A DNA stretch of 64,000 nt from Paulownia fortunei. Taxonomy: Eukaryota > Streptophyta > Magnoliopsida > Lamiales > Paulowniaceae. The stretch's first letter is position 1. Every line of letters begins with the position of its first letter. A program made the position numbers and the translations under genes. Shown piece by piece: positions 10,756 to 22,899 of this stretch. The notes under the pieces are model-generated. The model was not told the origin of the DNA. It did no database searches and saw only the letters and a program-made list of their open reading frames with translations. Location of the stretch: positions 1,488,001-1,552,000 of the forward strand of contig CM033119.1 of the NCBI GenBank assembly GCA_019321725.1, in the 5' to 3' direction.

Positions 10756-13700
10756 TCAGCACTATGAGACAATGGTGGCTTTTGGTTGGTTAGCGTTCAC
10801 GATAAATTGTTTGGAAATGTTGATCTATGAAGAAGGTCTCACCACTTTGAAGGCCCATAATAAAATAATTTTGGGTTTGAATTCTTTAATGGGTGTTAGT
10901 CTATTTATTTATATAAGAGTTATTTAGAGTAATATTTGATATTTTGATGAAGTAAATAATTTATGGATATAATAATTGATATGATTGCGGAATGCTATTA
11001 GAAAACTAAGATAATGCTCTGATATGTATTTAATCTTTTTCCTTACAAAGAAAATTTAATTTGACCTAAAAAGGTATTTTAGATGACAAGTAATATTCAA
11101 AATCTTAAATAAAATAAAAACACCCTCATTTGCAAAAAATAAATTTTATAATTTCAATTCTTGTTTCTCCAATTTGGAGAATCAATTGAAATTTAAGGCG
11201 TGAATATTAACCTAATAATATCATATCTAATTTTAGTAAATTTTTGTATATTATTTGTTTTTAGTCTACTTATACAGTAGTCTACTTTCTATTAGCACGT
11301 AGCATCTGAATGCTGTAATTATTTATGCTTAATGAATTTATTTGGATGTAATAATATATATTCTACCATTCCTTTCTCAAAAAATAAAAATAAAAATAAA
11401 AATTTGCAGAGAATCAAAATGCTCGGCCTTTGATGGATCCAGACAAATTCAGTTCAAATCGGACACATTGACCCTATACTTTTATTTAATTATAAATAAC
11501 AATGAGCTCAAGTGCCCAACTGTTTTTATCTGGACCGGCCCAATTCAAGACCCGATGGCTGATCCATCAAAGAATTTCACAATCCTTAGCCCATATTTCT
11601 TGAACCAAATACCTTTAGCTTTTGTACAAAACAGAATAGCACACCCTTTTGGACTCCATAGTGGACTCCATGTGAGGTTGGCTTTCCCCAAATTTTAGTT
11701 TGAGCCCAGTAGGCTTAAGGTATCAGCAGCAAGTAATTAAAATATAAGGCTCAATTAAAAGCCCAAAGGCCCATCACTTGGAAGTGGTCAACAATTTGAG
11801 TAGTTGCTAACTATGTCATGTTGTCAATTAGTTTAATCTAGAATAATTTTTTTTATTTATATTTATACATTTTTATTAACGTTATAGAATTTTCGCACTT
11901 ATTCGAAATTATACAAGGATTAACTTTTTTATATAGTATAGATTTCTAAAATAGAACAAGAATAAAGCTATATCTTCTTTTTCTTGTTGAGTACTACAAA
12001 TTCTTGATAATTTTAGGACTCAATGATTTAAAAAAGAAATCCTGTAATTTATTAATTGAGAATTCTTTTTATAAAAGGATTAAATAATCTATTATTTTCT
12101 TGATCACTTTAGACACCATCATGATCTTGCTTTACTGTCTAATCTTTGGCAGGTAGTTGTAGAATTATGGCTCATAAAGGATTGAATAATTTTGTTGTAT
12201 GATATGAATAAAAAAATGTCAAATAATAAAAGCAAACTAAAGAAATGGTTGGAGATTGTCCCCTCTCGTGGAACCTCGTGTTTAACTTCATATTTATTGG
12301 CCTTCTTCAAGGCTTGGCATAAGTACTCACCTAATTTTCATATTTTTAATATGTAAAAATATTTTAAAAATTTTCGTTTCAATATATAATTTTGAGACAG
12401 TTATTTTAACTTTTATTTACGATGGATTCAGATCATGAAAATGAGGTTTAATGTGTCACCTACCACAAGCGCGACATCTCATAAGATATAATAAGACATA
12501 AGCAGATGATATTGTGCTTTTGTTTGTGCATCATTAATTAAAAGATTTATAAGTTTAAATTGCAACTTTTGGACAATCAGAGTGAAAGGGATATTGCTGG
12601 GAAAGAAAATGTTGGAAATCCCTTTTTGCACAAAACTCTCTAAAATGTTTTCTTTCTGAAAGCATGAGGTTTTGAACTTCGTGTCAATCAGATTATTATT
12701 TATTGTCGCACATTGCTTTATTTACTGTTTTATCGAAAAATACATTACTATATATCCAACCAACTTACCTACTTCTCCCCTAAAAAACAAACATGCCATC
12801 AACTTTGACTATACTCTAAAGTAAATTATATAATTTCATCTACATAATGTGATTCAATTGCTACTCAATAATGAATAGCTTCCATTCACATCCAAACCCT
12901 TTTTTTTTTTTTTTGTCATTTTATTTAATTTATTAATATCTAACAGCTCATAAATTCATTTAAATATTATTCAAAATGGAAGAAATTCTTCATTTCAATA
13001 AGAATTCTAATGCAATGGGACTAAGGAATTCTTCTTCCCACTATTGTCATTTCACTTATTTTATTAATTGAATTGAATTGAATTGGACCGACTTCAAACT
13101 TTGTCATATTTATAGAATGCATAGCAAAATGAATTAGCATTGCGTGGACAAAAAACATCATAAGAAAAAAAAAAAAAAAAAACATTAGCCAAGAAATTTG
13201 ATTGTGAAGGAGAAGTGGACACCTCCAAAGGTGCTCATAATCTCTATCAAACACAATCCACCCCAAGCAACAAAAATGAGACATATGGTGCCCCATGATT
13301 TTAGTGTACAAACTTTCAAATCTAAATCACTTGGTGTGTGGGCATAGATCTTGCGCAATCTTGGAAATGGGCATAAAAAAAAAATAAATTAAGGGTTTTA
13401 GTGGTCCAAACCAAAGGCCACCCTACCACATAATTATGAAAACAGAAATCAATGAAAATGATCAAAGCCCACCACTATATTACTATAGTAACTATATTTT
13501 GTAGGCAACTTAGAAAACACCATAATGAGGATTTTAATTTCAACTTTTTTGGAAACTGGACCAGCAATGCAACATTATTTAACAATTAACACACAATTGA
13601 GACATTTGTGCGTGACATTCGTAGTTTCAAAAAATTTAAAAGTATTAGTATAATATAGGAGCATTATAGAAACCCTCAAAAAAGGCAAAATAATTAAGTT

Positions 13701-16700
13701 TGCATGGATTGACTTTATTTTTTTTTCACAATGCTTAACAATTATTGCAGTATGAAGTATTTTCAAGTGTTTTGAGGGTGGCCTTGTCTGCCTCTGGACA
13801 AGCCGTATGTTGGAAATGCTTATAATTCTGTCCAACAAATTGCCGCGCTTCATTTATTTATGTTGGCCCTATACCTCCATTGATATAGATGGACAACTAC
13901 ATCAATATTTTCGTGGGGATGTCCACACGTATATATGTTTTAAATCTGGGGTCGTACAGATTTACCGTGTGAAGAAAAACAGATGAGAAATAGTTGAGTG
14001 CTCGTGCATGGCGTAGTAGCTACGTGGATGAATTATTTCCCGTGCATAATGAGAGAACATTCTTAGGCCAATTCATCAGTCCTTTTATGGAATTTATAGT
14101 TCTGCTCGGAATGAGAACTGTTGGAAAGTGAATGTGTGATGGCTAAAGCTGTATATGATAATGATGTGAAATAATTCAGCAGCAAGGCTGGATAAAACTG
14201 GAATATATATATATATATATATAAATATATAGAGTGTGTGTGTGCCTATGTATATATTGAATTTTTTTTTAATTTTTTTTGGTAGCATTCTTTTATTTGG
14301 ATTTTCATACGTATGACAATAGTTCGGGTAAAATTCGAACTTAGCCCCGCCCCATTTGGAGCGGGTCTCAACAGCATAATTGGACATGAGTTGGGTTTTG
14401 AGTTTGTTCTTTTCAGACATAATCCAACCTGTTTTTGTAAATATTATATATATATATATTTATATGATATTGTAATTAAAAAATATACTTTTTAGAAAGT
14501 TTTTATAGTAATATTTTTATAAAATATAACATTTAATATTTTTTAAATTATAAAATGGGTCTAATGAGTCTATCTATTGAATTCGAATTTGAAGTAGATT
14601 TGGACATAAATTATTAAAAATATGTCTAGTTTTTTTTTTTTTTTGTGATTAATATTATAATTAAAAGATCTACTACTTTAATATATGCTTTTACACCTAT
14701 CTTTTAGTCTAGTCTTGTTTGCCAGATTTATTTGCATTGCTAATAAAACAAACTTAGGAAATCAAAAGCTGGAAAATGACGCTGCCACTAATTCTTTACA
14801 GCTCATAATTCATCAACATTTCAACACTGTCAACATATTTAAGAAAGAATGAAAGCTTAGTGCAAATTTACCGATCAAATGATTCTTGTTTTATAACCAA
14901 AAGTTAAGTGGGATTAAACTCGAATTATGCAAATGTCAAACTGAAACTTCCTTTCTTTTCCAACTTGATGGCTGCCCCACTTTAAAGTATTAAATAATTT
15001 ATTATTATCAATTTTTTTTATTATAAATTATATTAAAATTTTGTTATATTATATTTTCATTCTATGAATAAAATTTTATACATAATGATATTTTTTTTAA
15101 TATCGCACTAGACTATTCAGTTCAATCTTAGAATCGATAGTCAATCCGATTCGTTTAACTATAAATAATCAAAATATGATTAAACAGTCTTTAATCTGAT
15201 AAATCAGTAAGAATTGAAAAATCAATCGATCCCAAAATACCAAAAAACTAATCTATTCTTAATTTTTTATTTTTTAAAAAAAATTTAAACTTAATATTTG
15301 GTATATGTACGTGATTATTTAGATTTTAAATTTTATTAAATTTATTTTTTGTTTGGCTATTTATTTATTTTTTATCTTTATTTATTTTTATATAATAATT
15401 AATTTATAATATTATCATTTTATAATAAAAATACTGCATAATTATAATAAATAATCAATGCAATTCAATAAATAAAGTAATAAAATTTATAATTGAAGAA
15501 ACGAATAATAATCCTTGCAGAAGAAAATTTTAATATAAATTGGCTTGCAAAGAAAGCTAACATAGACTGTAGTTGTCTTCAATCTTAAAGAAGGAATTTA
15601 TAATTAAAATTTTTAAAATTCCAATGCGAATTGTCAAAAGAGTAGGTACCGAACAAGAACCTGAGAACCAAAATGGGGCAACAGCACATGAATCAATGCT
15701 AAAGTTAGAGAACCAATGCTAATACCAATTAAGTAATTCTGATCCCAAAATCTTTCCAGCCAAAACATCATTAATTATGGCTGCAGCTGCAGAAGAAAGA
15801 CCTAATTCATGCCTGCCATTGCCGGCTTAAATTTTAAGGAAAAGTCCAGTGGTCCAATTTGGACACTACAAGCATATATTGATGCCCGCACTTAAAAATC
15901 AAATCAAGATCTTTCGTACCATTCTTCTAATCTTGTAAATGGGGGGTTTTTTATACTTTTTAGGCATGAAATTGAAATTACTTGTTTATGCAGAAGAGAT
16001 AACCCAAAAATGATTTATGAGGGCAACAAACCACCCCAACCCCACCTCGTTTTTTATATTTATTTTTTTATTTTTTTATTAATCGAATTGAGTTAATATT
16101 TTTTAAATAAAAATATATATTTAAATTTAATTTATTATATTTAACAAATTAAATAATTTGTTTTTATTTTTTATTCTAATATTATTACAGTATTTGACAT
16201 CTACACGTAATTTTCAACTTTTGCAATGCCCAAACTCTCTTCCTAACAATGTAGAGACATCATTATAAATTGTGTTTTGCACAACATTGCAAAATTCTGA
16301 ATTGTAATCTGTAGAAAAATATTTATTTGTTATTAGGTTGTTTCAAACCTAAAAATTCTCTCTTTAGGCAGGCTTTTAGACATGCATGTCTAAGAATTGC
16401 TTCATTTATTACTACGTTTCCTGTTATGATGGATACAACTTACGGGTTTGCTAATTAATTATAGAGATCAGAATAATTTGCTGTGCTAATAATCTACTTA
16501 TTACCACCTACCTATGTTGTTATTAGCTTGCTTGTAGATTATAATAATTTCCTAATGCTAATAGCTACTTATTCCCTATTGTAATATCAACGTACTTAAG
16601 GAGCTGAACTTAATCTAATTAATCTTGATTGTCTAAATTTTTTATATTTAATGTGATTTTTTGAGGTTTATGGTTAATTGAATCGTTTCCTAAACTAATA

Positions 16701-17310
16701 TTGCACATCTAGAGTTTTGGTTTTCACTTTTCAGCCCAACTTCTTTCTATTATTTAATATTTTATTTTTTAAATAAGTATCACTTTACTCGTTCAAACTA
16801 TCGTTGAAAATGGGAGTGTCTGCTTCATTTTTTTATTCCATCATTTTGCCCTCTAAAATATATCAATTGCTAAAATTCCCTTGAAATACCGATTGATCTA
16901 CCAAATTTGCCCGGCCATAAATCTAAAATGCCCAAATAATTTATTATATCAAGAACAACACGCGGATGAAAATATTTCATTAACAAATATTAGTTTTTCA
17001 ATGACTAGTTTTTGATTATTTATCATAATTTGAAGAGACAATGAGTAAGAAAAGAATAATATATTTCCTATAATCAACCGTTAATTAGTTAAACTTATTA
17101 TGAATTCAATTTTTCATAAATATAGTAATGAATAATAATCAACTAATGTTTACATGGGTTGGCGGGAATGGGGTAGGAGGAGGGTGGTCTCTTTATTTTA
17201 GAACTGAGAACGAAATTGGTAAATTATAGCCTTATTTTATGAAATCTTAAGATTATGTGAATTTTAAAAAAGGTAAATTGATGCAATCAAAGATGGAGAG
17301 CGTAATTTTT

Positions 17311-17342
<32 letters not shown>

Positions 17343-17475
17343 TTATTAATTCAAGTTATACATTTACGTTTGACTAATTATAAGAATGCTGGTCTTTTCT
17401 TAATTTAATTTTTAAATAAATTTAAATATAATCATAATTTATACTGGAGATCAGATCTTTAATTGAAACCAACTC
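10756..17475. other. Long gene-poor intergenic region
   Basis: No protein gene is supported. The ORFs here (for example 11342-11698 plus and 14094-14420 minus) are low-complexity and show no domain. Contents worth noting are a cluster of GGCCCA/AGCCCA motifs at 11535-11785, a poly-A/T stretch at 13160-13181, an (AT)n at 14203-14222, and AT-rich remnants with GGGTC- or CGATTCG-type phrases near 14331-14600 and 15100-15250 that look like old transposon debris. Confidence 0.55.
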
Positions 17476-17479
17476 ACCC

Positions 17480-17820
17480 TGCGTATCCTTTTTACATCAT
17501 GCGGCGGCCCGTAGAGACCCCAGAGGACAACACCGCAATCTATTTTCTTTCAAGTGGTCAAAGTGGAAATTGCAATGATGTTTGAACAATTTTTACTCCC
17601 ATGTAGATAAATTGTAAAATTAAAGAATTTTCACAAAGAAATAATTACTAGTACTTGTTGTCTGTATAACCGTACTGAATCTGCTGCCGATCGGTTCCAT
17701 TACAATTTTCTTAGGCGTTGGGACGATGTTTGCAAGTGGGGTTGTATGTTCTTGGATGCTAGTGTTCCTATCATAACAGAAGAACTTGCCAATTTGTACC
17801 ATACACACCAAATAAGGGGC
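17480..17820. other. GC-richer patch with short coding-like frames
   Basis: This patch stands out from its AT-rich surroundings. On the plus strand a frame from about 17647 to a stop near 17773 gives a very hydrophobic 43-residue run (VLNLLPIGSITIFLGVGTMF within it). On the minus strand 17620-17811 gives a 63-codon ORF. The two overlap, so at most one is real. I do not recognise either. It may be a gene fragment. Confidence 0.2.
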
Positions 17821-17949
17821 AAAATTACATATGTGGGTACCTCATTTTCTCCATTTTCCCATTAATTCATGTATTAGACTTTGCAATATTTCGCATAATG
17901 ATAAGGATAACAATGAATTGAATTTCGATCGAGTGTGTAGTCAATAGTG

Positions 17950-18525
17950 TTATATTAAATTTGGCGTAATATTATTTATGTATTAAATTTGGTGTAATGC
18001 ATATATCTCTATTTTGCTTCTAATTTTGTACTACTTCAAATTTTAATTTAATTTCTATCACGTATTGTATGTTTAATTTATTAACAATTTAGTTTTATTT
18101 AATTTTGTTTTGGTTTATTATTTTACAATAATATTTTTGGTAATTAATTATAATAATTAAAAAAATAATTAACATTTGCAATAAGTTATAATAATTAATA
18201 AACAATAAGTAAATACATTGAAAAACATTATTGGACTTTATGTTTGTTTTGTGAAAGTATTTGTGTTGTATGTGATATACAATGTAGTATTTTTTTATAA
18301 TCGTGATGTTATTTTTGTAATATAATCAATAAATATAATATTAATTATATATAATTTTTATTTAATAGAATTTATAGTAATAAAATACAAGTAATCAAAT
18401 AATTTAAAAATAAATAATTTGGTGATAAATAAAAAATAAAAAATAAAAAATAAAAATAAAATATTATTTAGTGTAAAATTTTATGTAATAGGTTAGTTGC
18501 GAAAGTTACAACAAATTTAATATTA
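17950..18525. mobile_element. MITE-like element with short inverted repeats
   Basis: TATTAAATTTGGCGTAA at 17953-17969 and the reverse complement of 18506-18522 (TATTAAATTTGTTGTAA) match at 15 of 17 positions, bounding about 575 bp of AT-rich non-coding DNA. A related direct motif is repeated at 17981-17997. No transposase and no convincing target-site duplication were seen. The superfamily is not assigned. Confidence 0.35.
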
Positions 18526-21500
18526 TAAGTTGAAAATTGCTAAATACTAAAAGGATAAATTTAATAATTTTCACAAAACAATGCTAAATCCCAAACAGCT
18601 TAGGACAAGCGACAAAATGGCCTAAACTAGCATTTTTAAAGCTAAAAACTGCACTAGGGATTCGAAATCATGTCACAGTAAAGAAAAATAGTGATTGGCT
18701 ACGTACATGCATGACATTAAAAATATGTAGTTTACCAATGTGTCAAAAATAAATACTTTTTTCTTATTGGGTTTGATAATAAATACTTAAATCAAACATT
18801 GTTGACCTAAGCAAGAAAGTGCCTGGCACGTTGCCTGGCACTTCAGAGGATAAATAGTGTATAATTCATGCAAGTATATTTTTTTTTTTAAATGTTTTCT
18901 TGAGTAACTTATGATAAAGTTTTAGGCATAATTAGCCGCTTAATGCAGTAGGATAAGATTGATTTAAGCACTAATATATAAATTTTTCCACTAAGTTGTA
19001 TGTTAAATCCGTGACTCAAAACATGGGAAGTCAAATTCCACTTAGAAATATTAGATTGTCACTTCTATGATTTAATGGAAGTTTGCCCCTTTTCATGTTT
19101 CTTCATTCTTGTTATGAGTATTAGTTAACAATTAAAGTGTTTTTTATTCCCATAATGGATAGGGTGTAAAGAAATTCAATTTATTCGAATACTGGTTAAA
19201 CTCGTTTGAATTTTATCGAGTTTTAACAATTATATTTGAATTTGATTTGATTGTTAACTAAGTTTCAATCGATTCGTATTTGACTCAATTGAGTCGAGTT
19301 CGAGCTAATTTTTAGATCTTATCAAATGAAAAAATATATTTAATCTTGATTTATTAAGTTAATAAATCGAATTCAAATAAATTTATAATAATTAATTTTG
19401 AGTCATGTGAATAATTTTTTAATGAGTTTTTTTGGGTAAAAAAGAAATTAGTATCGTCTCTAATGACAAAATGGGATTGTAATGTAGCTTGTTTAGCTAG
19501 TTTCAAGTGACCAATAAGGAAGTGATGTCTTGTTGTGAGAATAAAAGCCAATAAATCATTAGCAAAAGTAAAGTCCCCCTCCACCCTCCACCCCCGCCGC
19601 CCCCCCCCCCCCCCCCCCCAACAACCCACCAAAAAAAAAAAAAAATTGCTAATGTGCCATGATTTATTGGAAGAAAATGACTTCCACCAAAATATTCCAA
19701 ATAATGCATTACACACTTGTTTTTTCATGTTCAAACCATAGATGGGAACCTTTGATCATTTGAGGAGCCCATTTTCAATTCTCATCTTTTATTTCCCAAT
19801 ATCTTTTGGGAAAAGTCAAGTCAGATGCTCGTAGCTTCATCATACTTATATTATTTACTAAAATTTTCAAATATATATATAATATTTGTGTAATTTTCCT
19901 CAATAATAACGTAATCATCCATCATACAACTGAAGAAATTTTGTATTGTTTGCAACTTTGCCCCTGTGAATATAAAAAATACAATTTATCCCCTTAAGTT
20001 ATAAAATTTATTGGTAAGAACCACTACTTCCTTAATTTGATAATTGTCTAGCATAGTTAGAGGGAAAGCTTAATGATGCCCTTACTTCCAATTTATAATC
20101 AAGATTGTGGATTAAATTATGTTCTCGATAAGACTTTATTTTTAAATGATTATCTTCTGTACTTTATTAATTGAATCACCGATTAAATATTTGATCACTT
20201 TACCAATAAAATAATTTTTTGTAAATCGATGTATATCTCAAAGGACAAACCAAAGTTTGCCTATTGTTATTTTTTTATTTTTTTTAATCATCCAGAACAA
20301 AATAATATGTTACAAAAAATCAAATAAAATTGATATAGCTTTCTGAATAAGTTCCAAGAAATGCCCACCATATTAATATCACATGGGCACAGGGTATATG
20401 ACCCTCACAAAAACCTCGACAGCTACGGGCACCACTTGAGGTGGATACACTCGTAAAATCAACATTTCACTAACAAATTCTGGCCGTTGATTTCTTTATT
20501 ATTATTTTATTATTTTTATATGTTGGTAATCAATATTTTTATTTTTGTCATCAAGCTATGCTAATTTTCTCAAGTTTTATTAAAGTGTCTGCAGATATAT
20601 TCAACTATGGTATTTGGTCTTCACCTCGGAAACTGAAAAAAATAATATAAAATTAAAAAAAGGTCAAAAATGGTGCATTGAGCCATAAGAATGATGAATA
20701 TGTTGACAAGTGTCCAAAGTAGGGACAAACTTCAATATAAATTTTAAGCAATTATTGGTACGCAAAAATTGTTTAATTCAATTAATTATATAAACAAATC
20801 ATGCAATCAAATCTTGATATTTATCTAATTTTGTGTGACGTATCAAATTTAGAGCTGGCAAAAGATTAGGGTTCGTGTACCTATTAATCTGTCAAACAAC
20901 CAATAATCGCTTGAAAAAGAACCAAACCAATATTATAAAGGGGGGAAATCAAGATTCAAATGGATGATGTTATCACAACGTGACTAAGTACTAGGGAGTG
21001 AGTTTGGTGATAACATTATAAACTATGTGTGACATATTTATAATTTGATTGATGAAACAGTCTTGGTTGATTAGTATATGTCAACCAAGGTTCAAGTCTA
21101 ACAAACATTAAATTAGGAAATCCCTTGTCAAAATTCGATTGTCGTCTATCAATAGTTTTTATATTTATTTTTATGAATACGTGAGTTTGTAATCTCGGAT
21201 AGAGGGACAGTTTTCATAATAATTTGATTAGTAGAATGTGACAATTCAAAATAAAATCTTCTTCTAATTATTTACTGCCCTTGGGATTCAAGATTTTAGT
21301 AACTATGTCAAAACAATCTAATGTGATAAATCCATGTACTACAAGAAATTAATGCAATGCAAGCTTGTCATAAAATGATGGTACCTGTCCCACATATGAT
21401 AGATGAGGTTAGATATTTGAATCTACTCCACCTCTTTTTTTCATGTTTTCGATTTTTTTATAAAATTATTAAAAAAAAAATGACTTCAAAGAACAAAAAA

Positions 21501-22190
21501 AAAAAAAAAAAGAATAGACCATTAGAACAAGAAAATAAAACTATTTAAAATCACAGAAAATTAATTTTGCCCCTTTTCTGATGGGCCAAGAAAAAGAAAA
21601 AGAAAAAGATATCTAGCAGGGGTGACACAGACCCATGCTTAGGATCTCAGCTAATAGACAAGAGAAGATCCCATAAAAGAGAACAAGGTCAAAAAGAGCA
21701 GACACAGTGTGTATGAAGTGATATGGGTCCCACAGAGAGGGACTACTGCCAAAAACTTTGACCCCCCCCTTAAAAAACCCTAGAAACAAATCCCAAAAAG
21801 AAATCATTGCATCAAAAATGACCAAATTGCCCCGAGGAATAACATAAGATTTTTTATTTTTATTTGTAACTTGGTTCTGACTCGTGGCAGGTGTATGTTT
21901 TGTTTCTCAAATTAGGCCAGGTTTGGGGATGATGGTGACCAGATTTTGAGTCAATGGTCTGCATTGCCTCATTTGCTTCGGCATGCATTCTTTAAGGGAC
22001 TGATCAGATTTTCTTGAAAAGAAGGAAAAATAGTTCCGATTTTAAGTTAATTTATGACTTGTAATGAAAAAAATCATGTACAGTAAAAAAAAAAAAGGAC
22101 GGGGAACAGGGGGGTGGGGGTGAGTAAACAAAGTAGGCAAGAACAAGAAACACCAGCGCATCTTTTTACCAACCTTTCTCTCCTTTTTAT
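18526..22190. other. Intergenic region, no gene recognised
   Basis: AT-rich DNA with a homopolymer C-tract at 19600-19619 next to a poly-A, decayed GAATTCG/TCGAGTTCGAG-type repeat debris near 19190-19390, and poly-A stretches near 21470-21512 and 22087-22096. ORFs here encode low-complexity sequence. The 21613-21825 minus ORF is hydrophobic but unrecognised and is not called. Confidence 0.5.
19600..19619. repeat. C20 homopolymer tract
   Basis: Twenty uninterrupted C residues, preceded by CCCCCTCCACCCTCCACCCC-like sequence and followed by A-rich sequence. On the minus strand this is a long G-run with G-quadruplex potential. It is unusual in such AT-rich surroundings, and its exact length may be affected by sequencing. 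Confidence 0.8.
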
Positions 22191-22254
22191 GTGTTTATAC
22201 AAACTCTTCCTCTGCCCCAAGGCCCCTCTCTTTCACAGCATTCAAAAGAAAAAG

Positions 22255-22259
<5 letters not shown>

Positions 22260-22312
<53 letters not shown>

Positions 22313-22313
22313 A
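22260..22313 (+). repeat. (TC)n microsatellite
   Basis: About 27 TC units with one interruption, running into TAGTCTAGAGAGAGA, which can pair with the end of the repeat. CT tracts of this kind are common in plant 5' leaders. A TATA-like TTTATACAAAC lies about 60 bp before it and a donor-like AAG/GTAAGG about 65 bp after it. Confidence 0.85.
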
Positions 22314-22846
22314 GTCTAGAGAGAGAATAAGAGTGAACATTTTATGTACCTTACACACTAAAGAAAAACAGAGAAGGTAAGGGTGGGGGGTGGGGATTGA
22401 GGACTTTCATATGAAAATTTGGTAATCTCACAAAAAAATTGTCATCATTTCATAACTTATCCAACCTTTTTCCTGTAAGCTGTACACTTCGTTATTCAAA
22501 TCCCCCTCACATATTTTTGAATCTTTTCTTGGGGAAACAGTTGCTCTGTTCCCTATGCCTATCTTTCAAATCTTCACATTTCTTGGTGCTTACACCAACA
22601 ATTACTTAAAAAACAGAAAGCACCCCAAAACCAATTTTGCCCTTCCCCACATTTCCATGTACAAAGCAAACTTACTTCCAACAACGGCTGATCCACAAAA
22701 ATACAGCCGTGTGCAAAATACTGCAGTTCCGCTCTCCGCCGATCCTAGAGTTGGCTGGCAATGCTACGAGCAAAAAAGTACCATCCTCCAATGCCTCCTT
22801 AGGAAGTTAGCATTTCCCCAGGCATTGCTTGCTCTCGTGGCGGGAA

Positions 22847-22870
22847 TCAAGATTCAATTAAGAATCTTGA
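22847..22870 (-). other. Perfect inverted repeat in PIP5K 3' UTR
   Basis: TCAAGATTC (22847-22855) and GAATCTTGA (22862-22870) are exact reverse complements separated by AATTAA. They begin about 30 nt downstream of the PIP5K stop codon, so the transcript could form a 9-bp hairpin. Its function is unknown. The surrounding 22560-22899 is probably the PIP5K 3' UTR. Confidence 0.6.
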
Positions 22871-22899
22871 GATTTTGGTACTAGTATTTCTAATTTGAC

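Noticed and set aside
11342..11698. 118-codon plus-strand ORF
   Set aside because: It starts in a (AAAAT)n-like tract, shows no domain and overlaps the site II-like motif cluster; probably chance.
14094..14420. 108-codon minus ORF
   Set aside because: The middle is (AT)n-encoded Ile/Tyr and there is no recognisable domain.
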